A DNA stretch of 33,240 nucleotides, taken from the NCBI GenBank assembly GCA_018623135.1, contig JAAZVW010000014.1, positions 1-33,240 on the forward strand, written 5' to 3'. The translations under genes and the position numbers were made by a program. Below are positions 24,120 to 32,211 of the stretch, piece after piece (the stretch's first letter is position 1; each line of letters begins with the position of its first letter). Origin of the DNA: Pseudomonadota bacterium. GTDB lineage: Bacteria > Pseudomonadota > Alphaproteobacteria > UBA1280 > JAAZVW01. The notes beneath the pieces were generated by a model, which searched no databases, was not told the origin of the DNA, and saw only the letters and a program-made list of their open reading frames with translations.

Positions 24120-24311
24120 TTAATTCCAATAATCGTTAATACGGCTCATACGCCAGTTATGGTTTTCTGTTTCATCGGGAGTCTCAACACGTTCAATCAT
24201 TTTACGAATTGCCCAATACATCAAATAAACCGAGGCACAAAACCAGATTGCAATCACAATTAACAAGGTCATCATATTAAAAGACGCCAATAGCTGTTCT
24301 AGCACATCCAT
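24120..24311 (-). CDS. small single-span membrane protein, 63 aa
   Basis: Not recognised. One hydrophobic helix at about residues 13-35 (NMMTLLIVIAIWFCASVYLMYWAI), followed by a basic KMIER segment, which suggests the C-terminal 30 charged residues face the cytoplasm. No family recognised. AAAGGATAG just upstream of the ATG is a good ribosome binding site, which supports it as a real gene. It lies upstream of gltA on the same strand, but gltA has its own promoter between them. Confidence 0.65.
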   Translation of the reverse strand: MDVLEQLLASFNMMTLLIVIAIWFCASVYLMYWAIRKMIERVETPDETENHNWRMSRINDYWN

Positions 24312-24450
24312 ATTGCTATCCTTTTTTATCTATTTTTATATACTTTATATTTTGCAAACAACCTGCGACAAAAAACAAACAAAAATAGCCAATTATACTT
24401 ATTTTACGAGATAACCCCACTTTGACTGATGGCTTAAGTATGATGAACAT

Positions 24451-24475
24451 AAAAAAGGCACCCTAAGGCACCTTT
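24451..24475 (-). terminator. terminator of the gene at 24488
   Basis: In minus-strand RNA AAAGGUGCC (24467-24475) pairs with GGUGCCUUU (24454-24462) around UUAG with two G-U pairs, followed by UUUUUU. On the plus strand it looks only like a direct repeat of GGCACC, so it acts on the minus strand. Confidence 0.8.
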
Positions 24476-24487
24476 CTTTTTTATCGA

Positions 24488-24910
24488 TTATAAAGACTGC
24501 TGAATAATCGCCGTCTCAAATTCTTTTTTTAAATAAGGCGTTTTTAATGCCTCACAATAAGCCTTTAATGTGGTATGGAATGAAAGCTCCGCCTGTGTCG
24601 GCAAACCTGTCAACAGACGCAAATGCCCTAACAAAAGCTTTTGGCGTGCATGCTCCTGCTCTGGCGAGCCTCCAGAGTAAATATACCACGCAGCCGCCGC
24701 ATATACACCATAAGGCTTGTTAAGGCTACAGAGCAGCCCAATCATTGGCGCATGGATAGATTTAGCACGTGCATGTCGTAAATCTTCAATTTCTTTTTCT
24801 GTTTTACTTTTACAAGCTTCCAGAAAAACGGTTTTTGCAGTTACAGTTTGTGGCCAAACATCAAAAGCAACATCCGCACGTGAAATAACTTTTTCAACGG
24901 TTATTGGCAT
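24488..24910 (-). CDS. hypothetical protein, 140 aa
   Basis: Not recognised. A soluble helical protein with no signal peptide. The ATG at 24910 (MPITVEKV) is chosen because an AGGTG sits 6 bases upstream; a GTG at 24919 would itself form part of that site. Visible features: LRHARAKSIHAPMIGLLCSL and an Ala/Tyr-rich helix (YGVYAAAAWYIYSGGSPEQE), then helices to the end. Codon use is intermediate between the housekeeping genes and the plus-strand unknowns. Single gene with a minus-strand terminator. Confidence 0.65.
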   Translation of the reverse strand: MPITVEKVISRADVAFDVWPQTVTAKTVFLEACKSKTEKEIEDLRHARAKSIHAPMIGLLCSLNKPYGVYAAAAWYIYSGGSPEQEHARQKLLLGHLRLLTGLPTQAELSFHTTLKAYCEALKTPYLKKEFETAIIQQSL

Positions 24911-25044
24911 AAAAAACACCTATATATTTAAGGGTAAATGAATTAACGGTATGTTAAGTGGAGCTTCAATATAACGCCTTCCTCAAAAAGGTCAACAAAA
25001 ACCTTAAAATAAATATGAGAATATAAAATAAAGAGAAAATATGC

Positions 25045-25073
25045 AAAAAGCCCAGACTATTGTCTGGGCTTTT
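25045..25073. terminator. tRNA-Lys terminator
   Basis: GCCCAGAC (25050-25057), loop TATT, GTCTGGGC (25062-25069), with A5 on the left and T4 on the right. It lies directly downstream of the tRNA on the minus strand, where the left A5 reads as U5. Confidence 0.92.
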
Positions 25074-25076
25074 CGA

Positions 25077-25152
25077 TGGTGGGTCGTATAGGATTTGAAC
25101 CTATGACCAATTGATTAAAAGTCAACTGCTCTACCAACTGAGCTAACGACCC
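25077..25152 (-). tRNA. tRNA-Lys (anticodon UUU)
   Basis: Read on the minus strand the 76-base gene has the acceptor stem GGGUCGU/ACGACCC, a D-arm with AGCUCAGUUGGUAGAGC, and an anticodon loop CUUUUAA flanked by UUGA/UCAA, giving anticodon UUU. The T-arm carries GGUUCAAAUCC. The CCA end is encoded (25077-25079) after discriminator A. It has a strong promoter at 25195-25222 and a terminator at 25045-25073, so it is a single-gene transcription unit. Confidence 0.98.
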
Positions 25153-25194
25153 TCCGTTTGCTCTTCAGCGCCATCAGCGCCTCAGGTAATGGGT

Positions 25195-25222
25195 ATAATA
25201 AGGATTATTGTTTAAATGTCAA
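25195..25222 (-). promoter_or_regulatory. tRNA-Lys promoter
   Basis: On the minus strand a perfect -35 TTGACA (25217-25222), 16-base spacer, TATTAT (25195-25200), then C-rich bases. The expected start is about 35 bases before the mature tRNA 5' end. Confidence 0.8.
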
Positions 25223-25304
25223 CACTAAAAAAGCAACTTTTTTTAACTTTTTTAAGACAAGCTTAATAACCCTTTAAAAAGGCTATGTTTTTACCTTTAT
25301 TTTT

Positions 25305-25769
25305 TTATTCTTTTCTTAAGAAATCTGCAACAGAAAGCACTTCATCAGAAGAGTGAGAAGCCTCACGCGCACGGCTCTGTTCCACTTCTGCACGTTGCGT
25401 ACAACGCCCTTCAATAAGTGCACCTTCAGATATATTAATCATGCCATATTTTACATGACCATTAATACGTGCATTAGATCTGCAATCCACACGCTCCAAC
25501 ACATTTACATTACCGTTTACATTGCCATCTACAATAAGATTTGTTGTATGAATCGGTCCATTTATAACACTACCACGGCTCAATACTACAGTACCTGTTT
25601 CACCTTCTAGTACAGAAATTTTACCATCAATTTTACCATCCACACGCAACGTGCCAGAAAAACGTACATCACCGGTTATGCTCACGCTTGATGCAATAAG
25701 AGTGTGTCCGCCTACACCACGCTCAACGGGTGTAAAATCTGTTGTTTTTTTCTTTTTTCCAAAAAACAT
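25305..25769 (-). CDS. bactofilin (polymer-forming cytoskeletal protein)
   Basis: Bactofilins polymerise without nucleotides into beta-helix filaments that organise cell-wall and shape machinery. The 154-aa protein has the short basic N-terminus (MFFGKKKK) and the central repeat domain (about residues 20-125) with the periodic pattern SITGDVRFSGTLRVDGKIDG, NLIVDGNVNGNV, ARINGHVKYG. A disordered Arg/Ser/Glu-rich tail follows. The first residues may attach to the membrane. It follows a coiled-coil membrane protein by 38 bases; such pairing of bactofilin with a membrane coiled-coil partner fits a scaffold role. Confidence 0.95.
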   Translation of the reverse strand: MFFGKKKKTTDFTPVERGVGGHTLIASSVSITGDVRFSGTLRVDGKIDGKISVLEGETGTVVLSRGSVINGPIHTTNLIVDGNVNGNVNVLERVDCRSNARINGHVKYGMINISEGALIEGRCTQRAEVEQSRAREASHSSDEVLSVADFLRKE

Positions 25770-25807
25770 ATGGTTAAATCCTTAATGTAAACTTTTTATC
25801 AGATATG

Positions 25808-26569
25808 TTAGAACGACTTCCAACAGTAGCTCATGAGCTCATCTTTTTCATTATACGCTCTAATCTCAAACATACGCAAGCCACCTTTTGTTTTTTTGCG
25901 TTTAAGAGCCATAGAACCTTTCATGCGGTAACTATTTTTAAACTGAATATTACGTACACGGTCAGACTGCGGCAACTCTTCATCTTCTAAACTTAAAGCG
26001 CGAGACCCCGTTCTTACATGAAACTCAACCCGTAGCTTAGCTAAATCTTTATCATTTTTATTCGCCTTCAAGAAACTCACACCATACCATAGCTTATTCG
26101 CACTTTGGCTTACATTAATGTTAAAGCATTGCACCGGCAGTTTCTCTTTATTGGGCTGGAAGAAGCCTTCATACATTGCAAGCTGACCTCTTAAGCCGAA
26201 AATTTCTTCCTCAAGTTCTTCCATTTTTTCGAGAACTTTAGCACGAGAGTTTTCCGCAATAGAAACACGCGCTTCCGCCTGTGCTTTTTCCGCAGCTACT
26301 TTTTCATATTCTGTTTTCAGATCTACTGTTTCCTGAATAAGCTCATCAATTCGGCCATCTTTTTTACCAGATTCGATTGTAAGCTTCTGGAATTCTTTTT
26401 TAGATTGATTTAAATCAGCAGATTGAAAATATTGCCAACCATAAACAAACGCACCAATAGGCATTAAAACAATCAACAGAACAAACAAAACAAGCATAAT
26501 TTTAGGTAAGCTTAAGCTTTTTGGCCTGCTTGTCACATCGTCTTTGTTCATAAAAATAATCGTATACAT
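25808..26569 (-). CDS. single-span coiled-coil membrane protein (DUF6776-like)
   Basis: A 253-aa protein with a basic N-terminus, one membrane helix (about residues 22-46), a long coiled coil (about 53-130, rich in Lys/Glu/Ala heptads), and a C-terminal globular domain with beta-like strands and the segments QCFNINVSQSANKLWYGVSF and RNIQFKNSYRMKG. The layout resembles DUF6776 proteins that sit next to bactofilins in other proteobacteria; this assignment is from memory and layout. The coiled coil is likely periplasmic. The start is uncertain: 26569 follows AAGG by 12 bases, and a Met at 26551 lacks a site. Confidence 0.7.
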   Translation of the reverse strand: MYTIIFMNKDDVTSRPKSLSLPKIMLVLFVLLIVLMPIGAFVYGWQYFQSADLNQSKKEFQKLTIESGKKDGRIDELIQETVDLKTEYEKVAAEKAQAEARVSIAENSRAKVLEKMEELEEEIFGLRGQLAMYEGFFQPNKEKLPVQCFNINVSQSANKLWYGVSFLKANKNDKDLAKLRVEFHVRTGSRALSLEDEELPQSDRVRNIQFKNSYRMKGSMALKRKKTKGGLRMFEIRAYNEKDELMSYCWKSF

Positions 26570-26583
26570 AAACCGGGTATGCC

Positions 26584-27051
26584 TTAAGAATTGGTATTTC
26601 TATTTCTTACCTGTTCGGTGGCAAGAATTGTAGGTGAATTCTTCCTATTTTGCAAGATAAGACGTACATGCTCCAACAAATTATCAGGTAAATTGTTTAC
26701 ATTTGCCCAAACAAGCTCCGCACACTTATTAGGTTCCATATTTTTGGGCTCACCCTGCCATTTTGATGCTTTAAAAAAGAAGTTAAAATAATCAACATTT
26801 TTTTCATACACAGCATCGGCCTGTACAATATCTATTAAAGATAAATCCGCCGCAATCAGGTCTATATCAACCTCTTCTTTGGCTTCACGTATCGCAGTTT
26901 CAATAGGTGTTTCACCTTTATCGATATGCCCTGCTGGTAAACCATAAAAACCATCCATATAGCCTGTGTTTTTACGCAAAAGTAGTAAAATCTCATCCCC
27001 TTTTTCAAACAAAACAAAAGAAGATGCTAAAAACAATCCATTTTCTGCCAT
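26584..27051 (-). CDS. NUDIX hydrolase
   Basis: A 155-aa NUDIX pyrophosphohydrolase. The Nudix box is at about residues 41-63: GHIDKGE, then REAKEE, closely matching GX5EX7REUXEEXGU, with Asp in place of the final Gly. The residues before it (YGLPAGHI) are typical. The substrate cannot be deduced; the FYGLPAGHIDKGE form is common in small nucleotide-cleaning members. It lies 8 bases after the HAD gene and 14 bases before the coiled-coil gene, so it is in the same operon. Confidence 0.92.
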   Translation of the reverse strand: MAENGLFLASSFVLFEKGDEILLLLRKNTGYMDGFYGLPAGHIDKGETPIETAIREAKEEVDIDLIAADLSLIDIVQADAVYEKNVDYFNFFFKASKWQGEPKNMEPNKCAELVWANVNNLPDNLLEHVRLILQNRKNSPTILATEQVRNRNTNS

Positions 27052-27059
27052 TTTATAAG

Positions 27060-27716
27060 TTACCCCTGGATAATGCTTGGTAACTCAGCCATATCACGAA
27101 TCACAATATCCGCACCCGCATCACGTAACATCTGCACATATTCATCAGAATCAGAGTGACTTGCGCCAGCAAAACCAATAACAGGAATTCCCGCTGCTTT
27201 TGCAGCCAATACACCCGTTTTTGTATCTTCAAGCACAACAGCATCTTCAGGCGCAACATTAAAAGCACTTAAAGCGTGTAAAAATAAATCTGGCGCTGGT
27301 TTTGCACTCTCAACCATTTGAGCTGAAAACACATGCTCTATATTAAAATGCTGTGCAATCCCTGCCCCAGTTATAGATTTCTGAACATTGGGTAATTCAC
27401 CATTAGAAGCCACGCATTTATGAACATGCATTAAATTATTCAAAGCGATTTCAACACCCTTAGCAGGCTCAATCTCAGTTAAAAATTCTATATATTTTTT
27501 ATTCACGAGGGGTACAAAGTGATCTGTCAAACTTTCACCATATACAGCCTCAAATTCTTTTTGAAGATTTTCCATAGAAAGCCCCGTACCAACAAAATGT
27601 GCTACTTTATCAGGGTCTTTGCCCAAATCTTTAAGGCTTTCAAAAGTTGCTTTAAGATGCAACGGCTCAGAATCAACAAGCGTTCCATCACAATCAAAAA
27701 TAATAAGTTGAGTCAT
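27060..27716 (-). CDS. HAD-superfamily phosphatase (phosphoglycolate/sugar-phosphatase-like)
   Basis: A 218-aa haloacid dehalogenase family hydrolase. Motif I is DCDGTLVDSE with nucleophile D8 and acid D10. The helical cap (about residues 17-85) is of the beta-phosphoglucomutase/Gph type. Motif II is the Ser/Thr near CVASNGE (variant of SNS), motif III the Lys in SAKPAPD, motif IV EDTKTG. Family placement is firm but the substrate is open. It is the first gene of a likely four-gene operon: HAD, NUDIX, coiled-coil protein, bactofilin. Confidence 0.9.
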   Translation of the reverse strand: MTQLIIFDCDGTLVDSEPLHLKATFESLKDLGKDPDKVAHFVGTGLSMENLQKEFEAVYGESLTDHFVPLVNKKYIEFLTEIEPAKGVEIALNNLMHVHKCVASNGELPNVQKSITGAGIAQHFNIEHVFSAQMVESAKPAPDLFLHALSAFNVAPEDAVVLEDTKTGVLAAKAAGIPVIGFAGASHSDSDEYVQMLRDAGADIVIRDMAELPSIIQG

Positions 27717-27783
27717 TTCTATTTAGGCTTTCTTTTCATGAAATGTAAGATCAGTAAGACAAGCACAGTATAACAAACACATA

Positions 27784-27814
27784 AAAAAAAGCCCAGCATA
27801 ATGCTGAGCTTTTT
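27784..27814 (-). terminator. rplM-rpsI terminator
   Basis: AGCCCAGCA (27790-27798) and TGCTGAGCT (27802-27810) pair with loop TAA and a G-U pair only in minus-strand RNA. Eight A on the left read as a U run on the minus strand. Confidence 0.9.
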
Positions 27815-27840
27815 GAGTAAGTCGTATTTCTGTAAACGAA

Positions 27841-28266
27841 TTAACGTTTAGAGAATTGTGGAGAACGACGTGCTTTACGGTGACCGTATTTCTTAGATTC
27901 TACCACACGTGAGTCACGTGTTAAGAAGCCAAGTTTCTTAAGTTCTGTACGGTTAGCTTCGTCATACTCAACAAGTGCTTTAGAAATACCGTGACGCATT
28001 GCACCAGCTTGGCCAGATAGACCACCACCGTGGCAACGTGCTACAACGTCAAACTTGCCTTCCATTTCAATAGCTTTGAAAGGATGTGTTACAAGCATAC
28101 GAAGTACTTCACGACCAAAGTAAGCTGACATTTCACGACCGTTGATCGTGATTTTACCTGTACCCTTAGTTAAGCGTACACGTGCAACAGAATCTTTACG
28201 TTTACCAGTTGCTGCGTAGCGACCAGCTTTTTTGTCTGCTGCTTTAATGTTTTGAGCGATACTCAT
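27841..28266 (-). CDS. rpsI: 30S ribosomal protein S9
   Basis: S9 sits in the head of the small subunit, and its C-terminal tail reaches the P-site tRNA. From the ATG at 28266 ([13 protein letters not shown]) the protein has 141 aa. This start is 9 bases after AAGGGAG, whereas an ATG two codons earlier would be only 3 bases from it. Seen: [41 protein letters not shown], and the basic tail [11 protein letters not shown]. It follows rplM by 14 bases from this start, the usual L13-S9 order. Confidence 0.98.
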   Translation of the reverse strand: MSIAQNIKAADKKAGRYAATGKRKDSVARVRLTKGTGKITINGREMSAYFGREVLRMLVTHPFKAIEMEGKFDVVARCHGGGLSGQAGAMRHGISKALVEYDEANRTELKKLGFLTRDSRVVESKKYGHRKARRSPQFSKR

Positions 28267-28280
28267 TTGCATACTCTCCC

Positions 28281-28748
28281 TTAGCGTTTCTTGTTAACAA
28301 CTGAAGCAAGGTCAAGTGTTTGAGGTTTTTGAGCCTGTTTGTTGTGCTCTGTGCCTGCAAATACATGAAGCTTACCATACATGTGACGACCTAATTTGTT
28401 TTTAGGCATCATACGCTTAACAGCACGTTCAAGAACGCGTTCTGGGAAACGACCAGCAAGTTCTTTACCTGCAGTGATCGATTTCAAACCACCTGGGTGG
28501 TTTGTATGCCAGTAGTGAGTTAAACCTGTCTTAGGATCCATTTTGTTGCCTGAAAGATATACATCTTTAGCGTTGATAACAACAATGTTATCGCCACAGT
28601 CAACGTGTGGTGTGTAAGAAGGCTTATGTTTACCACGCAAACGTAGTGCAATTTCAGAAGCCAAACGACCTAATGGTAGACCCGTAGCGTCAACTACGTA
28701 CCAATCGCGTGTCACTTCTGCTGGTTTTGTACTTGTTGTCAAGTTCAT
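28281..28748 (-). CDS. rplM: 50S ribosomal protein L13
   Basis: L13 is an early-assembly protein of the large subunit. The 155-aa sequence has the N-terminal [18 protein letters not shown] block, [24 protein letters not shown], the [19 protein letters not shown] region, and [21 protein letters not shown]. The C-terminus is Gln/Lys rich. First gene of the rplM-rpsI operon, preceded by a strong promoter at 28820-28847 and a leader of about 60 bases. The leader was checked for an obvious protein-binding fold; none stands out. Confidence 0.98.
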   Translation of the reverse strand: MNLTTSTKPAEVTRDWYVVDATGLPLGRLASEIALRLRGKHKPSYTPHVDCGDNIVVINAKDVYLSGNKMDPKTGLTHYWHTNHPGGLKSITAGKELAGRFPERVLERAVKRMMPKNKLGRHMYGKLHVFAGTEHNKQAQKPQTLDLASVVNKKR

Positions 28749-28819
28749 CTTTTTACTCTCTTTATCATTCTCTGTTTAATTAACTGCCAATCAACTACAG
28801 AGATGTAACGGTTTAGCGC

Positions 28820-28847
28820 ATAATAACAGACTTATTTGTAACGTCAA
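28820..28847 (-). promoter_or_regulatory. rplM-rpsI promoter
   Basis: On the minus strand TTGACG (28842-28847), 16-base spacer, TATTAT (28820-28825), then GCGC at the discriminator position. Geometry matches the tRNA-Lys promoter; a GC-rich discriminator is typical of growth-rate controlled promoters. Confidence 0.75.
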
Positions 28848-28894
28848 GGGCAAATATATGTATTACATGCAGTTTTTCAAGCCCTGTCACTCAT

Positions 28895-30565
28895 TTACAC
28901 CATCATTACTGTCGCAATGGTAATTGGCTTGCGTCCACGCTCTCTTTCAAAAGCATTTCTTACCGCAATACGCATCATTTCTTCAGCCTTACGGGGGTCT
29001 GTAATTTTTTTATTATCAAAGCCTTTTATTAAAGCAAGTAACGCTTGGTCTGCCACTTGATCCACCAAATCAGCCTGTAAAGATTCATCCAATAAACCTT
29101 TTGTTTTAACAATAGGTCTACCAATAATATGGCCTGTTGCTTCTTCAACTGGCACAGTTACAAAAGCAGCACCTGTTTGGGCAAGTTTACGGCGTTCAGA
29201 AAATATAAACTGGTCTTCATCAACAATATTTAAGCCATCTACATAATGTCTACCCGTTGGTGCATAATCTTTCTTAATATCAAACTCATCAGAAAAAATA
29301 ATTTTATCACCATTTTCCAAAATAGCCGTTTGCTTTACACCAGCATCTCGTGCTACTTGGCAATTACGCACAAAGTGCTGGTACTCACCATGCACTGGTA
29401 TCACAAGATCAGGCTTCATAAGCTGATACATACGCTTAAGATCTTCAACATAACCATGGCCAGAAATATGTACAAAACCATCATTTTTAGAAACTACGCG
29501 TGCACCTAATTTAGCCAAACGGTTGGCAACACGGTTAACCGCAAGCTCATTACCCGGCACAATAAGAGAAGATAAAATAAAGGTATCTGTAGGTTTTGCT
29601 TCACATAACGGGTGCTCCCCACGTGAAATACGCGCTAGTGCCGCACGCGGCTCCCCTTGAGAACCTGTAATAAGTACCATAACAGAAGCATCCTCTAATT
29701 TATGGGCTTCTTCAATATCTATAATATTTTTTGTCAACTCTTTGCTTAAGTAACCGCACTCTTTAGAGTAACGAATCATCTTTTTAAGAGAATGACCTAA
29801 AACAGCAACTTTACGACCTGTCTTTTCAGCAAGACGCATCGCTAAGCGCACACGCCCCATGTTAGATGCAAAGGTTGTTAATACAACGCGGCCTTTACAT
29901 TCAACAATCATTTTTTCTAAACTTTCAGCAAGTTCAGTGTCTGATTTTGTATGACCGTCTGCAAATACATTTGTAGAATCCGAAAGTAACGCCATCACAC
30001 CTTCTTTAGCCAAAGCTTCTAAATGTTCTGTATCGTACTTATCTTCAGGAATTTCAGGGTTATCATCAAACTTATAATCCCCTGTATGGAACACATTGCC
30101 ATATGCTGTACGGATAAATAAACCCGATGTTTCAGGTACAGAATGCACCACACGTGCAAATTCTAGCTCAAAAGCACCTAACTTCACCTTTTCACCTGCA
30201 TCAACAGCAATAATATCATTAGGTAAATCATTGCCTAATGTTTGGCTTACTTGGTCTTTAATAAATAACTTTGCAAACCCTGTGCAATATACAGGCACGG
30301 GCATCTCTTCCCATAAATACTGCAAAGCACCAACATGGTCTAAATGCACATGTGTAATAAAGATGGCTTTTAATCTATCAATATTATCCAGCACATAAGT
30401 AATATCTGGGATCACCATATCTGCGCCTGGGCACCAATCATCTGGGAAAGATACGCCCGCATCCACCAAAATCATATCGCCATCGCACTCATACGCCATC
30501 ATATTTAAGGCGCCAATTTCACCCACACCACCCAACGGAATTGCTGAAAATTCTTTTTTAGCCAT
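28895..30565 (-). CDS. rnj: ribonuclease J
   Basis: RNase J is a metallo-beta-lactamase/beta-CASP ribonuclease with 5'-exonuclease and endonuclease activity in mRNA and rRNA processing. In alphaproteobacteria it lies downstream of nuoN-birA-coaX, as here. The 556-aa protein has HVHLDH at residues 72-77 (metal ligands H72, H74, D76, H77) and the second metal site region VVHSVPETSG and HTGDYKFD. The beta-CASP domain shows SDSTNVF, TTFASNMGRV and GSQGEPRAAL, and then comes HISGHGYVEDLKRM. The C-terminal domain is complete. It is about 95 bases from coaX, with a hairpin between. Confidence 0.97.
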   Translation of the reverse strand: MAKKEFSAIPLGGVGEIGALNMMAYECDGDMILVDAGVSFPDDWCPGADMVIPDITYVLDNIDRLKAIFITHVHLDHVGALQYLWEEMPVPVYCTGFAKLFIKDQVSQTLGNDLPNDIIAVDAGEKVKLGAFELEFARVVHSVPETSGLFIRTAYGNVFHTGDYKFDDNPEIPEDKYDTEHLEALAKEGVMALLSDSTNVFADGHTKSDTELAESLEKMIVECKGRVVLTTFASNMGRVRLAMRLAEKTGRKVAVLGHSLKKMIRYSKECGYLSKELTKNIIDIEEAHKLEDASVMVLITGSQGEPRAALARISRGEHPLCEAKPTDTFILSSLIVPGNELAVNRVANRLAKLGARVVSKNDGFVHISGHGYVEDLKRMYQLMKPDLVIPVHGEYQHFVRNCQVARDAGVKQTAILENGDKIIFSDEFDIKKDYAPTGRHYVDGLNIVDEDQFIFSERRKLAQTGAAFVTVPVEEATGHIIGRPIVKTKGLLDESLQADLVDQVADQALLALIKGFDNKKITDPRKAEEMMRIAVRNAFERERGRKPITIATVMMV

Positions 30566-30613
30566 CTGCTTTTCTTAAACCTTTTCTATCATATTGAGCC
30601 TGAAGTATAGACA

Positions 30614-30639
30614 CAAAGCCCCAAAAGTACAAGGCTTTG
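30614..30639. repeat. inverted repeat between coaX and rnj
   Basis: CAAAGCC (30614-30620) and GGCTTTG (30633-30639) with a 12-base spacer. Minus-strand RNA would form a hairpin with almost no U run. Possible weak terminator or processing site between coaX and rnj. Confidence 0.4.
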
Positions 30640-30660
30640 ACAAACTCTTATCTACTCTAA

Positions 30661-31440
30661 CTATTGTTTTTCCGCTATTTCTTTTAACCCGAGCAGCGTC
30701 AACTCGTTATTAATATCATCAAAATGCACATCATCAACAAGCTCTTGCGCAAAACTGCCTGTACCAATTACAGGGCCTGTTATTTTATGTTGGTTACGTA
30801 TTTGGGTCATCATATTATTAAGCATATGCACCGTGCTCCAATAAGCACCAGATTGCACTGCAGTTTCTGCATTATTCCCTAAAACATCAGGTTTTGCTTT
30901 AAACCCTACTTGCGGAATATAAGGCGCAAAATTTGCACAAGTATCTAAGCTTAACAAAACCCCAGGGAGTAAACTCCCTCCCAAATAAACACCCGTCGCA
31001 GAAATAACATCAACTTTGGTAATTAACCCAAAATCAATCACAATCACAGCGTCCTTATACATTTTATAGGCTGCAACCAAGTTAGCAACACGGTCTGCCG
31101 CTAAAAATTCACCTTTAACAACCGAAAAATTCAGCCCCGTTTTAACCCCCTTACCCACCATAAGAGGTCGAATATTAAAATATTCCTTAAACAACTTTAT
31201 TAATGGACGTTCAAGAGGCGGAATCATATTTGCAATCACAACCTCTCTAATATCAGCAGGTGCAACCACATGGTTATTAAGCATTTTTAAAAACCAAGAC
31301 GCATACTCATCAACAGTACGACCTATTCTATTTTCCAGCCGCCATCTCGTTAAAAATTTATCTCCCATAAACAAGCCAAAGAGCATCTCTCTATTACCAC
31401 TTACAATCGTAAGTACATACTGTTTATGGGGCAAGCTCAT
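30661..31440 (-). CDS. coaX: type III pantothenate kinase homologue (CoaX), degenerate phosphate loop
   Basis: By position and overall sequence this is CoaX, which phosphorylates pantothenate in CoA synthesis. The 259-aa protein keeps AADRVANLVAAY (family GADR, with D116 at the catalytic position), VIVIDFG, GGSLLPG and the NNAETAVQSGAYW block. The N-terminal phosphate-binding motif DxGNTN reads IVSGNRE (residues 12-18): the Asp is Val and the Thr is Arg. The second loop GTATTFD reads GLITKVD. The frame is intact. It overlaps birA by 4 bases (ATGA). It may be an altered or inactive kinase; another pantothenate kinase would then be needed. Confidence 0.85.
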   Translation of the reverse strand: MSLPHKQYVLTIVSGNREMLFGLFMGDKFLTRWRLENRIGRTVDEYASWFLKMLNNHVVAPADIREVVIANMIPPLERPLIKLFKEYFNIRPLMVGKGVKTGLNFSVVKGEFLAADRVANLVAAYKMYKDAVIVIDFGLITKVDVISATGVYLGGSLLPGVLLSLDTCANFAPYIPQVGFKAKPDVLGNNAETAVQSGAYWSTVHMLNNMMTQIRNQHKITGPVIGTGSFAQELVDDVHFDDINNELTLLGLKEIAEKQ

Positions 31441-32189
31441 AAGTGTTTTTCCATAATTGTTTCAGCAGCCAAAATTTCCTCTAAACCATGTTCTGTTTCC
31501 AAAATCAGGCTACCTCTATCTGTAAGTTCACGTGCAATACCTTTTTTTTCAGCATGCATGGTACGGGCAACAATCTCTTTACCTAAAGTAGAAGAATATT
31601 TGTAATAACTTTCTTTAAATGCCACAAAGCCTACCGCATGCAAAATTTTAATGTCTTCTGCTAACTGTTTTAATAAGGCGCATAAAAGTTCTTCTCTTTT
31701 TATTTTAACTTTTCCTACCATTTCTAAGTAGCCACCGTTTACAGCTTCTAACTCTTGTTGAACATGTTTCTCTGGCGCAAAAATATTTAAGCCGATACCA
31801 ACCACATAAAAGGGCTTTTCTGTTTTATAATATTCAACCAAAATACCCGCACATTTTTTACCCTCAATTAAAATATCATTCGGCCATTTAATCTGCGCCG
31901 TTATACCTAAATATTCCTGAAGTACTTTCACTAACGAAAGACTAATAACATGCGGTAAAACATAACTACCTTCATAAACGACAAAAGAAAACGCAAGGCT
32001 TTTTTCACCTAGCGTTTTCCACTGATTACCTCGCCTACCTCTACCTTCAGTTTGCACATCTGCCACATAACAGGTAAAAGGTAAAAGACCAGAAAGCCCC
32101 GCTTCCTTTGCCAAATCAGAAGTAGACGTCACTTCCTTTTGGTAAATCGGGCGGGGCGAAAGCTTAAGCTCAGAATCATTCCAAGTCAT
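31437..32189 (-). CDS. birA: biotin--[acetyl-CoA-carboxylase] ligase, no DNA-binding domain
   Basis: BirA makes biotinyl-AMP and attaches biotin to the carrier protein of acetyl-CoA carboxylase. The 250-aa protein has the biotinyl-AMP loop EGRGRRGNQW (residues 49-58), KWPNDIL (101-107), KKCAGILVE and the C-terminal domain ending in GSLILETEHG. There is no N-terminal helix-turn-helix, so it is a ligase only and not a repressor, as is usual in alphaproteobacteria. It follows nuoN by 22 bases and overlaps coaX by 4 bases. Confidence 0.95.
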   Translation of the reverse strand: MTWNDSELKLSPRPIYQKEVTSTSDLAKEAGLSGLLPFTCYVADVQTEGRGRRGNQWKTLGEKSLAFSFVVYEGSYVLPHVISLSLVKVLQEYLGITAQIKWPNDILIEGKKCAGILVEYYKTEKPFYVVGIGLNIFAPEKHVQQELEAVNGGYLEMVGKVKIKREELLCALLKQLAEDIKILHAVGFVAFKESYYKYSSTLGKEIVARTMHAEKKGIARELTDRGSLILETEHGLEEILAAETIMEKHL

Positions 32190-32211
32190 TTAAATCCTCA
32201 AACTCATTTGC

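Noticed and set aside
24451-24475. Direct repeat GGCACC-CTAA-GGCACC, considered as a protein-binding site
   Set aside because: In minus-strand RNA the same bases form a 9-bp stem with two G-U pairs and a U6 tail; it is a terminator.
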